A model generated the notes under the pieces. It worked only from the letters and a program-made list of their open reading frames with translations. It was not told where the DNA came from and made no database searches. A DNA stretch of 64,000 nucleotides. It comes from Crocodylus rhombifer (lineage: Eukaryota > Chordata > Crocodylia > Crocodylidae). The position numbers were made by a program, and so were the translations under genes. This document shows positions 25,395 to 36,287 of this stretch, piece by piece (the stretch's first letter is position 1; each line of letters begins with the position of its first letter). The stretch spans positions 248,001-312,000 of the forward strand of contig JAVSML010024431.1 in assembly GCA_038503035.1 (NCBI GenBank), given 5' to 3'.

Positions 25395-25895
25395 TCTGGG
25401 ACAGAAGTTTCATAAACTGGTTTGGCCCAAATCGGTTAAGTTAGATACTGCATTCAACCAGGTTTATTTTAAAACAGTTTAAGCCATTTTGAAATTGGTT
25501 TATGTGCACTGAGCTTCTGTTCTGTTACACGTTTAAACCAGTTTCTGATGACTTAAACTACTTTATATGTGCCTTCTGTCCCTATCCCCTGAGTCCCCGC
25601 CCAAGTTCTAGCTGTGTGCTTGGGAGGTTGTTGCAGGTCCTGTGTGGAGTCCCTCTCCATTTCATTCCCCCTCTATTTTCACACCAACCAATCCCCTCCT
25701 TGCTTCTCTCTTCTGTTAATCTCTTTCCCCCATTGTCCCTGTATGCCAGCTTATTCTCTTTTCTTATTATCATCTCTCCATGTTTGATTCAGGCTGCTTC
25801 CTCCTCTTGGACAATAACTGAGGAAGAATTGGGGTACAGGAAAGTCTTTTTGTTCTAGGTTTTGTTGCCCAGTACAAATGTCTGTATCTGGCCTT
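25395..25895 (+). repeat. Unnamed interspersed repeat, copy with extra interior
   Basis: Contains AAACTGGTTT, TTCTGTTCTGTTACACGTTTAAACC-type phrases and, at the right edge, ACAAATGTCTGTATCTGGCC. These parallel the right-hand parts of the repeats at 12715-12900 and 51240-51440. Between about 25575 and 25860 it carries a C/T-rich insert not shared with them. It ends just before the CR1 tail at 25902. Confidence 0.4.
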
Positions 25896-25901
25896 TTCTT
25901 T

Positions 25902-27037
25902 TAGATTTCATAGATTTCATAGACATTAGGGCTGGAAGGGACTTCGGGAGATCATCGAGTCCAGCCCTCTGCCCAAAGGGCAGGAAGTCAGCTGGGGTCA
26001 TAGGATCCCAGCAAGATAAGCATCCAATTTACTCTTGAAGGTGTTCAATGTAGGTGCTTGAACCACCTCCGCTGGCAGACTGTTCCAGACCTTGGGGGCT
26101 CAGACAGTAAAGAAATTCTTCCTTATGTCCAGCCTGAAACGGTCTTGCAGGAGTTTGTGACCGTTCGACCTCGTCATCCCTTGGGGCACTCTGGTGAACA
26201 AACGTTCCCCCAGATCCTGGTGGTCACCCCTGATAAACTTATAGGTGGCCATCAGATCACCCCATAGCCTACGCTTTTCCAGGCTAAAGAGTCCCATGTC
26301 TCTCAGCCTATCATCGTAAGATCTGTTTTCCTGACCTCTGATCATGCGCGTGGCTCTCCTCTGGACTCTCTCAAGCTTCTCCACATCCTTTTTGAATTGT
26401 GGAGCCCAAAACCGGACACAGTACTCCAGCTGCGGCCTCACCAAGGCCGAGTACAAGGGGAGAATGACGTCCCGGGATTTGCTTGAAAAGCATCTATGGA
26501 TGCAAGCCAGCATTTTGGTGGCTTTACTAGCCACAGCATCGCATTGCAGGCTCATGTTCATCTTGTGGTCAATGATGACCCCCAAGTCTCTTTCTTCTGT
26601 AGTGCTATCTAACGTAGCACTGCTGAGCCTATAAGGAAGCTGCAGGTTTTTTCTCCCAAGGTGGAGAACGTTGCATTTTTCGGTGTTAAACACCATCAGG
26701 TTCTCGTCTGCCCATTTGCTGAGCTTGTCCAGGTCAGCCTGGATCACCCGCCTGTCTTCTGGCGTGGATGCTTTGCCCCAAAGTTTTGGTGTCATTGGTG
26801 AACTTGGCCAGTCCACTCCTGACTCCAATGTCCACATCATTAATGAAGATGTTGAACAGTATGGGTCCCAGGACAGAGCCTTGAGGGACTCCACTTGTCA
26901 CAGGGCACCACGATGAGTGACTGCCATCAATTACAACCCTCTGGGTCTGACCACGGAGCCAGTTTCCCAGCCAGCAGATCATGGTGGAGCCAAAGCCACA
27001 ACTGGCCAGTTTGGCCAAGAGGTGGTCATGGGATACC
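25902..27037 (-). mobile_element. CR1 LINE copy A, 5'-truncated
   Basis: Begins on the left with two TAGATTTCA units and the CR1 tail AGGGCTGGAAGGGACTTCGG. Minus-strand frames cover the end of the RT and the C-terminus: [20 protein letters not shown] (in 26734-27138), then KLSKWADENLMVFNTEKCNV and [20 protein letters not shown] (26100-26894). The catalytic box reads FTNDTK (26791-26796 encodes the ND pair), and a +1 slip follows it. The copy stops at GGATACC, immediately joined to the 3' tail of copy B. Length 1136 bp, matching the corresponding 1135 bp of copy B with few differences. Confidence 0.93.
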
Positions 27038-28546
27038 ATAGATTTCATAGATTTCATAGACATTAGGGCTGGAAGGGACCTCGGGAGATCATCGAGTCCA
27101 GCCCCCTGCCCAAAGGGCAGGAAGTCAGCTGGGGTCATAGGATCCCAGCAAGATAAGCATCCAATTTACTCTTGAAGGTGTTCAATGTAGGTGCTTGAAC
27201 CACCTCCGCTGGCAGACTGTTCCAGACCTTGGGGGCTCAGACAGTAAAGAAATTCTTCCTTATGTCCAGCCTGAAACGGTCTTGCAGGAGTTTGTGACCG
27301 TTCGACCGCGTCATTCCTTGGGGCGCTCTGGTGAACAGACGTTCCCCCAGATCCTGGTGGTCACCCCAATAAACTTATAGGTGGCCATCAGATCACCCCT
27401 GAGCCTGCGCTTTTCCAGGCTCAAGAGTCCCATGTCTCTCAGCCTATCATCGTAAGATCTGTTTTCCTGACCTCTGATCATGCGCGTGGCTCTCCTCTGG
27501 ACTCTCTCAAGCTTCTCCACATCCTTTTTGAATTGTGGAGCCCAAAACTGGACGCAGTACTCCAGCTGCGGCCTCACCAAGGCCGAGTACAAGGGGAGAA
27601 TGTTGTCCTGGGATTTGCTCAAGAAGCATCTATGGATGCACGCCAGCGTTTTGGTCGCTTTACTAGCCGCAGCATCGCATTGCAGGCTCATGTTCATCTT
27701 GTGGTCAATGATGACACCCAAGTCCCTTTCTTCTGTAGTGCTAACCAATGTAGCACTGCCGAGCCTATAAGGGTGCTGCAGGTTTTTCCTCCCAAGGTGG
27801 AGAACCTTGCATTTATCGGTGTTAAACACCATGAGGTTCTCGTCTGCCCATTTGCTGAGCTTGTCCAGGTCAGCCTGGATCACCCGCCTGTCTTCTGGCG
27901 TGGATGCTTTGCCCCAAAGTTTGGTGTCATTGGCGAACTTGGCCAGTCCACTCCTAACTCCAATGTCCACATCGTTAATGAAGATGTTGAACAGTATGGG
28001 TCCCAGGACAGAGCCTTGAGGGACCCCACTTGTCACAGGGCACCATGATGAGTGACTGCCATCAATCACAACCCTCTGGGTCCGACCACGAAGCCAATTT
28101 CCCAGCCAGCGGATCGTGGTGGAGCCAAGGCCACAACTGGCCAGTTTGGCCAAGAGGTGATCATGGGATACCAGATCAAAAGCTTTTTTGAAGTCAAGAT
28201 ATATGACATCAACCTCTTCTCCCTTGTCCAGGTGATAGGTCACCTGGTCGTAGAAGGAAATGAGATTGGTCAAACAAGACCTACCCACAACAAACCCATG
28301 CTGGCTGTCCCTTAGAATGTTAGCCTGGGCCAGTCCGTCAAGGATGGCCTCCTTACTAAACTTTTCTAGGATCTTCCCCAGGATAGAAGTCAGGCTAATG
28401 GGCCTGTAGTTAGCCGGATCCACTCTCCTCCCTTTCTTGAAGATAGGCACCACATTGGCCTTCTTCCAGTCTTTGGGTACTACACCAGAGCGCCAGGAGT
28501 TTTCAAAGATCCATGCCAGGGGCTGGGCTATGACATTAGTCAACTT
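27038..28546 (-). mobile_element. CR1 LINE copy B, 5'-truncated, long intact frame
   Basis: The 3' tail (ATAGATTTCATAGATTTC then AGGGCTGGAAGGGACCTCGG) abuts copy A at 27037/27038. The minus strand keeps a continuous 410-codon frame (27311-28543), the longest in the window. It covers most of the [77 protein letters not shown], then the thumb and C-terminus [20 protein letters not shown]. The catalytic box is FANDTK instead of FADDTK (27926-27931), so the enzyme would be inactive. Endonuclease and ORF1 are missing because of 5' truncation near 28546. The intact frame implies a fairly young insertion. Confidence 0.94.
27311..28543 (-). pseudogene. CR1 ORF2 fragment, reverse transcriptase, 410 codons
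   Basis: Protein of the CR1 copy B. Known role of the family: target-primed reverse transcription of the element's own RNA at a chromosomal nick. Residues roughly 30-70 hold the fingers motifs (KKANVVPIFKKG, NYRPISLTS). Residues about 115-135 hold the first catalytic motif VIYLDFKKAFD, with its aspartate present. [11 protein letters not shown] is near residue 180. The second catalytic box near residue 205 is FAND, losing the first of two adjacent aspartates. The change is GAT to AAT after GCC, a CpG-to-CpA type substitution. The apparent ATG is an internal methionine created by truncation, not a true start. The frame ends where it enters the tail region, close to the normal ORF2 end. Confidence 0.85.
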
Positions 28547-29184
28547 CTACAATAGACAGCTATGGCAACAGCACCTACAGTAACAATGGAGTTGAAAATC
28601 TTGTCTTTTGTTTTCTCCAGTACAAGCACCATCTTGTTTTGTGGCTTCTGATGCCATACTCTACAAATGACTAATGCTGGCACTTTTATATATTTACTGT
28701 TGTGTAAAAAAGTACTGCAAAAATCTATTCAGGCCTGTAAGGGATCCATGTTTTGCAACTTGTGCTAAAATTAGCAAAGTTATTATTGGTAGGGAGCTAC
28801 CAAAACTGGGAAGGCAGGTGGACAATTTTGCAGACCAATGGCAGGGCCAGCAACCATTTTTGCAGGCTTATCACAACAGCACCCCCACCCCCACACACAC
28901 CTTTGTTTCACTGAGGGGCTCCAGTGGCCCCACCCCTCACAGTAGATTGGCAGATGGCCCCAAACCATGGCTTATTTACCCTGATTAAGCCATAGAGCCA
29001 TAAAGCAACATGTTATTAAGCCTGCATTAAGCATTTAATTAGACTCCAAACTGAAATGTCTGATAAAATTAAAGCTATAGGCAACATGAATTGTCACTAG
29101 GACCATCACCATACTTTATTAAATGACATTCTAAAAATGAGTTTGTTCGGTGCTAATCTTGAAACAGGCAATTCATGCTAACTG

Positions 29185-31379
29185 CTAAATGCTAGCTTGC
29201 AACATCCTCTGGCAGTTGCTGCTGACTTCCTCTCTTTGTGGGGTGGACGCTAGTCCATACACTGAGATGGCATGCTCAACATCAACTGAGTTGGTTGGAA
29301 TAGTGAGTCAGCATTTTGCCAGGGCATACAGATGTGGAAACTGGTCACAAACAGAGTTCCAAAACACGGGCACAGGCATCTGGCACTCTTTGACAAAGTT
29401 CACGTAAGCAGCACGTTTCTTGTCATGCCCTTTTCCCCATCCAGGGATTGATTTCATCAGCTGAGGGTCACAAATCAGAACAGGCATCTAGTTAGGGTAC
29501 AAAATGAGAACAATGCTAAAAAAGGAAGCAGCTGGTTGTCTGAACCACTGTGACAGTGACAGGTCATACCTGTAGTTCTGGTTCAGCTTTACAACTCTTG
29601 ACTGGAACAGGTCCCTTATCCTCTGGTTTTCATATTGACAGCTTGACAGTTCTTGTGATACCATGTCTTTGACCCAACTTATCAAATCCATGAGCCTGTT
29701 GTATGCATAGTGGATCACAGCCTGCCTTGCTGGCCTTCACACAACATTAGAAGGTCCATGAACTCAGTAGTATTTTCCATCACAAACATCATTTGGTCTT
29801 GAATGTCTCTGATTCCAAGGGATTTCATAGCTTAAGCACACACTGTGTTCTGGATGATTTCAAGCTCCTCACTCACAAACTACTGGTGGCGCAGGACCAG
29901 CACTGTCCTGCCACGTGACTTGGCACCACAGGGAGCAGAGATCTGCACGGGGGCAGTGTGGTGTGGGCAGCAGCAGTGAGGAGACCCTGGTGTGATCTCT
30001 GCTCCTTTATCTGACCTCTAGTGAGTCACACGGCAGGGACCAGCAGGTTTGCTTGCCACTCTGCGCTGCTTCCCTGCCTGCAATTCAGTATGACAGGGAT
30101 CAGAGATCTGTGCGGGGGCCTCCTCACCTGCACAGAGGGCAGCAGTCCTCTCCTGGACAAGCCACCCACAGCCCCATGCTGCTTCCCGCTGGGTCCTGCA
30201 GCCTCTGCCAAATCTCTGAAACAGATTCAGCCAAAACAGAAGAGGATAGTGATTCAAAACACTGAAGCAAATCACTGTCCTCGGAATCTGAAACCGAATC
30301 AAAACACACCCATTTCGCACGGCCGCACTGCATATGCTTGGCATGGCTACAGATCAAGCTTAACCACAAATTCCACTTTATGAGCACAGGCTCTGGTGGC
30401 AGTGAAACACTTGCATGTGGGTCCCCACTTTGCCTAATGAGGGTCTCCCTGTACTGGAGCTTACAGCCTGGATACTGCTTGAAGGCTTTCTTGAAGGAGG
30501 ACACCAGGCTATCCACCCCAGGGAACTGCATTAAAGTGACCAGATGTCACTTACTAAAGACAGAATGTGCGCATTGCAGGTGACCTGAATTGTGTTGTGC
30601 AGCATTCCTTGGAGCATATCAGAGAAAGCCTTCCACATACATATGGCAGTGTCAGACAGCAATGCTGAGATCTTGTTAAATTCTAAGCTATAGTTGACAA
30701 TTGCCTTGACTACAGCCTGAGCTATGGAAGAAAAGATGACAGACCAGGTGAGGTGGAGCTGGCTCTGTTTGAAGAACAGACAGGTCCCAGCCTGTCCAGC
30801 TCTCAGGTACAAATAAAATGTGCAGCACATAGTTATCTTGAGGGATGGTGGCGTCATCAGCCACAAGGGAGGAGGAGTCATACTCTGCCAATGAACATTT
30901 TGTGAGCTGACGGTGAAACTGTCCATGTGAAGCAATCACCGCAGAGGTAGGCTTGGTGAAGCTTGTTTGCATATGGAAAATTGCAAGCATTTCACACATT
31001 TTGGTTCAAGCGTGAGCATGTGCTCAGGGTGATCAAGTGTCTCCAGTGGAATGTTTGCCACCACAAAAGCTTCCACAAGGGACAACACTGCTCCTCGCCT
31101 TCCCAAGCTGCTTTCCATGGTCCTTTTAAAGAGAGAGGACATGGTCAGTTGTTTCTTTATCTGACCTTTAGCCTCTGCAGCAGCCTTTTGCTTTATGTGC
31201 GCCTCGGACTCTCAGTGTTGATCTACACTGGTTTTCCTCCACCCGTCCAGAGACACATTACAGGCAGTACAGAACAGTCTGCCTCCAGCTGTGTGCAAGG
31301 TCCCTGCAGGATACTGCCTTACATGGTCCAGAGCTGAAACATATTTGGCCCTCTTGGAGAATTTCTTCTCACTATTCAT
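29185..31379 (-). pseudogene. hAT transposase pseudogene with CGGBP1-like BED finger
   Basis: Known role: the transposase binds the element's ends and cuts and pastes it. The minus strand from ATG at 31379 gives a 55-residue opening with RLFCTACNVSLDGWRKTS, in which C37, C40, H55 and H61 form a BED-type zinc finger; an in-frame stop (31212-31214) sits between the two histidines. Next come AFVVANIPLETLDHPEHML (30936-31142), SSSLVADDATIPQ (first catalytic aspartate candidate), LLSDTAICMWKAFSDMLQ and IQVTCNAHILSLV (30531-30935; second aspartate and the CxxH signature), LPPEPVLIKWNLW (about 30390), and finally SVDVEHAISVYG with PQREE (about 29230-29280), the C-terminal dimerisation block. The finger and the ANIPLE-DHP segment closely resemble human CGGBP1, a host protein thought to derive from a hAT transposase. 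At least four frame breaks plus an inserted repeat make it a clear pseudogene. Confidence 0.82.
29890..30322 (-). mobile_element. GATTCAG-type repeat inserted in the hAT
   Basis: On the minus strand it begins GTGCGAAATGGGTGTGTTTT and continues with GATTCGGTTTCAGATTCC, matching the terminus of the 58 kb foldback element (GTGTGAAATGGGCAGTATTT...GATTTAGATTCAG). The rest of the insert is GC-rich and differs from the other copies. It splits the transposase frame between AKHMQ and FVSEEL. The left boundary is uncertain by about 10 bases and no target duplication was recognised. The two 100-plus-codon frames here on opposite strands are artefacts. Confidence 0.6.
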
Positions 31380-31725
31380 CCCTGCTCAATCCTCTCAGGT
31401 TGTAGCATGCTGCAGCAGCATACCTCTGGCTGCTTAAAATATGGTGCCAAAACCCTGTCATTTCCTGTCTGGTCCCGGACTGGCACCTGTACTGAGCCTA
31501 TGTGACAGGCTCAGCCTCTCATTTTCTTCCTCTCACCTCTGTCTCCCCACCAGGCTCTAAGACTGAAGGCCTTCCCACCCTTTTCTCTGCTTGCTGGTAA
31601 GTGTGGGGGGTTTTGCAGCGTACCCACCAAAATTGTGAAGTCCACTGTTTTTTGTGGAAAATGTTTAATTTCACATTTTCCATGAAGACACAAAATTGCA
31701 ATTTCAGTAGGTCTCTAATTTTTGG

Positions 31726-32291
31726 GCATTTTTAAAATTAACTTTAAGTGACTTGCAACTCAAGTGGACCCCCAGACACTTAACAGGACACACATTACTT
31801 TCTGCTTACCTATAATTTTTGCAAGGCACTGCTCCCTCCAGAAAGTTTAACCATTAAAGGAAGTACTAAAGATATTTTGTTGTTTTTTTTTCCCTTTGCA
31901 ACAGATCTGGGAAGAGTGAAGGTTGCTGTTGGACACTGAGTATAATTATAACTAATAATCCCCTTCTCCTTGGAGCAACATTCATTGACTTCCCTTCATT
32001 TTAGGGTGGTTGGCTGACACAATTCAAATATAATTACTCTTTTTGCATGATAAACTCCAGCTCTGTGAGCAAACATGTCTCGTTTTCAAGTTTAGCTAGA
32101 CAGCAGCATTGTAATAGAGACCTTTCAACCCCTAGTGCAGCCCACTGCCTTTGAAATCTTTCCTAGATGACAAAACAACCTTCTCTTACCCTAGGACTTT
32201 CTCATAGCATCCTTATTAAATAAATGCTCAACCCTCTAAAAACCTATAAACCTGATCAACTGCCTGCCAATCATAGTGGTTTTTGCTGTCA
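31726..32291. other. No feature seen
   Basis: Unique-looking AT-rich sequence flanking the hAT element on the right. Confidence 0.4.
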
Positions 32292-32593
32292 GTACTATAC
32301 AATGTACAACCACAGGTTTTAAATGTTAAAATTGATGATGGCTTTTAAATGAAAATTCATTAGATAGAAACTGAATTGTTGCAGCCATTCTAAATACAAA
32401 GATGCTACATAGCTATTTCAGTGTCACTATCTTCCTCCCCCCTCACCCCCCATGTGCAATCCCCTGAACACTGGTTGGTTGCACTTAATGTGTTTTGCAT
32501 ACATCAAGTACAAATATCCACATAGCGTATTAGTGCCGCTTGTGTGTTGTGAATTCACACCCTGCACACTGACTTCCTTGTGTAGGCAAGCCC
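32292..32593. mobile_element. Probable MITE, 302 bp, TCA duplication
   Basis: The right edge, read in reverse, begins GGGCTTGCCTACACAAGG, matching the terminus style at 36287. The left edge GTACTATACAATG is a weak match. TCA flanks both sides (32289-32291 and 32594-32596), and the length fits the family. The weak left terminus keeps confidence low. Confidence 0.4.
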
Positions 32594-32596
32594 TCA

Positions 32597-33750
32597 TTTA
32601 AACCAGCATGAAGTTAGTTACTAGTCAGCATTGTTAAGGAGTGTAGACTTTGGCTCTCTATGCTTACTTCTCAGTAACATCTCAATATGAGAACACTTGT
32701 ACTCTAATTGGTATTTGGACATCTTTTAGCAGTCAGTCAAAGTGCAGACATTCACAAAATTGGTGGATGGCTATTTTTGTAAATGTCATTTATGCAGACT
32801 GGGTCCCATAAAGAGTGGGTCAGGAGAGGGTAAGGGACTTAATGGCTCTTGTATTCATTATTTTCAAGCTACTGAGAAGCAACTAAACATCCCTGATTTT
32901 CTGCTGCCCCTGCAGCTCCTTTAGGAAAGTAAGAAAGACAAAAAGAGAAGATTCATTAGGCAGAAGAACAAGTGCAACGTTGGCAAGTACTCAAAGCCTC
33001 CAACTGTTTGCTGGAGGGCAGCACCAGGAACAGACTGCCTCCAAAATACAGCAGCCCTAGGCCTACAGTTTGGTTCTCCTCAAGGGGAGTTTTGGTTACT
33101 CAAGCCACTGGCCATTCCAACACCAATATGCCTTGAATTCAGATGGGTATGGAGCACATACAATTCCTATACAGACTGTGTGGGTCTTAAGCCTGACTTT
33201 GGATTTGTTGTGCGTAAGCCCAAAACCAAGAAGTATAAACATAAATGAAGTTATAAAGAACAACTCTCAGAAGATATTTTATTTCAAGTTCAGTTGTTGA
33301 GAAAGGTAGCATTTCAGACTGGTTCCCATTTTAGCCACCTGGTTCGTCTATCAATACTAGGTACCACCATGCACAGCCTGGATGAAGAGTAGTCTCTTCG
33401 ATACAGCACAACTCCCAGCTCTACAAAAGGCAGCATGTTCTCAAGGGAGACTGTAAGCTATCATCCCAGCTAAGTTTGATTCTTGGACACCACCAACTAT
33501 TAATGGAACAGTTTCATGCAGAAAGTAGAATTTATTATTGATGTAAAACCAGTGCAGTCAGTGGACTTACACTAAAGATACATTTGCCCCACAGGGACTG
33601 CAAAGACAGATAATATCCTCTATTAACATCTAACTGTAGTGTTTTGAACTCAGGCTGGTTGATTGGGAAACTGAAAACCCACAAATAAAATAAAAACAGG
33701 TGTCTGAGGATTGTATATTCAGGGCTTTTATTTTGCTTTAACTAAACTGA
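32597..33750. other. No feature seen
   Basis: Unique-looking sequence; short frames only. Confidence 0.4.
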
Positions 33751-33752
33751 GC

Positions 33753-33879
33753 AACATAGCAGACAATTCTCCCCAGTTGCTTATTTAAACAGGCATAACT
33801 CAGAAGGAGTTGTACAACAACATGGCTGAGAATTCTTCATTGCTTATTTAGACAGGGAGCTCAGAAGAAGCTGCACAAT
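33753..33879. repeat. Imperfect tandem duplication, two units of about 64 bp
   Basis: Unit 1 (33753-33818) and unit 2 (33819-33879) share AACATRGC, a GCTTATTTARACAGG block and CTCAGAAGRAG followed by a GCACAA/GTACAA ending. Differences are scattered, so the duplication is old. Confidence 0.6.
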
Positions 33880-35199
33880 GTTTTTAATCAGTCAAGATGC
33901 AGCATTGAGAGAATACCATGGAAATGGAAAAAGGCAAAATAGGATGTATTTGCATATATCACTTGAAATTAGGCTGCGTTGCAGCATGTGGTTTACGCAT
34001 ATGCATTGGATGTCAGCTGAGTTACATTTTTCTCAAGGTGACATTGGTGCTTGTCTTACCAGATTTGATACAACTGACAAGTGTTTTCATGTAAGGGAGA
34101 TATATACCTCCCATCACCTTGTCAAGCTGAGTGAAAGCAAACTCCAGCATATTCCTTCTCAAGTGATGAGGTGGCTTGGAGTCATTAAAAGTCATAAAGT
34201 TACACTGCAGCAATGTGCCACGCATACTATATGAACTCAACCACGGCTGTCCTCCTTGAAGCTGGTGAAGGCTCTAGTTCCCAGCCCTCTCAACTCTGAT
34301 TCAGACGGAGCCCCAGAACCTGGCTGAATCCTGTGCTCTTTCTTTTCATATGCCTTTGAAATTTTCATGAGAATTGTAAATATCACTTTGACCAGTCTCA
34401 CTGCTGCCTGCTTTCTCATTAGACAAATATCTAACGGCTCTCTTATTCACCCAGAGTTTTCTCAAACATCTGACAGTGATCAGTGCTATCCTACTGTCAG
34501 CTATTCCTGCAGCTCACTTCATAATGACATTGAGTTTCTTACTAACAATGGTAAACAGCTTGTTTTAAAAATCGGAACCTTACACAATACCCTTCTCCTC
34601 CCCCTGCCCCCAGTTCCAACCTCTCACAACAAAAGGATGTAATTTATCTTGATTATGATTAAGGAAGACTTCAGAGGCAGCGGAAACAGTTTCAGGGAGC
34701 CCTTAGATTCCAGTAGATCATTATAAAGGAATCTTATTAAAGTAAAATAATCCAAAGGAGTCAATGTGTAGCAGGGAAGCACTGAAGGGTGGTACTACTA
34801 CTTGCAGCCATTATACAATCTTTACAGGGCTGTATCTTTTGGCTTGACACCAAGTTACAAGAGGGTCAGGCATTGTGGTGATAAATATACAATTCTTGAT
34901 ATATTGTATTGTGCTGTTTCAATATGCCTAAAGATACCTTGCTTAATTGGGCCATGATCCAAGGGCCAGTTCCCAAAAATCCACTGACCTCAATATATCT
35001 CCCCCCAACAGTTTATTTCCCTTGAAATGGCCAATAGAACAATGCAGCTTGCTTCTGTATGATGTTGTTGTAGTTGTGCATTTTAGACAACATCAATCCA
35101 TGGCATTATATTCTAGTAATACTAATGTCAAATGAGTGAGAGGAAGGACTTGGTCTTCTTGGTTAAGGATTGATCTTGAACATACATTGATATGGATTT
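33880..35199. other. No gene recognised
   Basis: The longest frame (33878-34234, plus, 118 codons) has no recognisable domain and no supporting splice pattern. Otherwise AT-rich unique sequence. Confidence 0.4.
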
Positions 35200-35204
35200 A
35201 TTTC

Positions 35205-35430
35205 CTACATGGGCCATAGGCTTCCAGAACGGCCTTGGGCAAAATATATGATCACTCTGTGACACTGCTTCTCCCCTGTGCAAGATGGACATAGCAATAT
35301 TTCATTTTTTGCATCCTCCATTCCTTAGAGCATTTAGATCATTAGACCATTAGCAGGGATTATCTTTTGCTATGTGCTTGCTCAGTGCCTAACACAACAG
35401 GGAGCCTAGTAATAAATAATATTAATATTG
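35205..35430 (+). repeat. MIR/CORE-SINE-like fragment
   Basis: GGCCTTGGGCAAA, CTCTGTGACACTG, GTGCAAGATGGACATAGCAATA and, towards the end, TGCTCAGTGCCTAACACAAC followed by TAATAAATAAT parallel in order the 3' two thirds of MIR-type SINEs (ACCTTGGGCAA...TCTGTGCCTCAGTTTCC...CTGTAAAATGGGGATAATA...AGTGCCTAGCACA...AATAAA). Divergence is high, as expected of an ancient SINE. The tRNA-derived head is missing. Confidence 0.5.
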
Positions 35431-36006
35431 TAAAATAGCCTTAAGGCCACATTGAAGCCAAGTATCAAACCTCACACTCAAAAGCCAGGAATCCTAAAAG
35501 TTAAGATTCTACTGAAATGTAAACTCAGCCTCATTCAAATAACATATCAGAATGTGCATTTTACAGATTACCTATCAAACAGTGTCTTGTCATGGTAGTA
35601 CATTTTCCTGACTGCTTAAGGAAAATAAAAAAAATGAAAAAATATTAAAAGAATTCTTCGTATTGCTTTAAGGAGCCTTAAATGACTTAAGCACCATAAA
35701 TTTTAAAAAAGGCCCAGTCAACCTCAGGTCTACTTAATCTGTAAAATAATGAGCTATAATAATGACCTATGCAACGTTTTCTTCTCATTTATGTAGCTTT
35801 TGAAACATATTTTCCTATTTTAAAAATAGATTTCCTTTGTGTTGCTGGTTTGTGACAAGCTTATACAAATAAAAAGCAAAATTGAAGAGCCAATTAAAGA
35901 ACAAGCAAAAAATTTATTATACATGAAGTCCTGTCATGTGCACAAAACAAAGTTAAAAAAACCCACAGAACTGTATTGCCTGAGATCTTTTAGTTATAGT
36001 AATTTT

Positions 36007-36287
36007 AGTACTTGTCTACAGAGGAATTCTCCGGAAAATTAATCATAATCCATTTAAAAGAGGAGTAGTTAAATCGTATGCAACTCCTGTACAAACATTC
36101 TGTTTCAGAAATAAAGGGATGATTACTTCTGCTTAATTTAATTTCTTTTGGAAGTGCAATCATTTACATTGAATTGAGGATATTTATGTTCTGAAGGAAG
36201 ATGTCCATGATGTGATGTACTGCTGGTTAACTACTCCACATGAAATTCACACCTTTAGTTCATTCAGATTAACATGTAGACAAGCCC
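36007..36287. mobile_element. 281 bp MITE with 3-bp target duplication (TTT)
   Basis: The left end AGTACTTGTCTACAGAGG and the reverse complement of the right end GGGCTTGTCTACATG share CTTGTCTACA. TTT flanks both sides (36004-36006 and 36288-36290). Length and terminus type agree with the elements at 1661 and 50084. The interior is AT-rich and non-coding. Confidence 0.55.

Larger units (their letters stand above)
28790..31717 (-). mobile_element. hAT DNA transposon, nearly complete, CGGBP1-like lineage
   Basis: The left end TAGGGAGCTACCAAAACT and the reverse complement of the right end TAGAGACCTACTGAAAT agree at about 13 of 17 positions. They are flanked by ATTATTGG (28782-28789) and ATTTTTGG (31718-31725), an 8-bp target duplication with one mismatch. 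Eight-base duplications and TAGGG/CAGGG-type ends are diagnostic of the hAT superfamily. Between the ends, on the minus strand, lies a decayed transposase (29185-31379). A separate repeat of about 430 bp (29890-30322) has inserted into it, so the original element was about 2.5 kb. Multiple stops and frameshifts mean it is inactive. It lies 243 bp from the CR1 copy B. Confidence 0.8.

Noticed and set aside
27480..28048. Plus-strand frames of 96-171 codons over the CR1 copies
   Set aside because: They are antisense shadows of the real CR1 ORF2 frames on the minus strand; the same shadow recurs in each copy.
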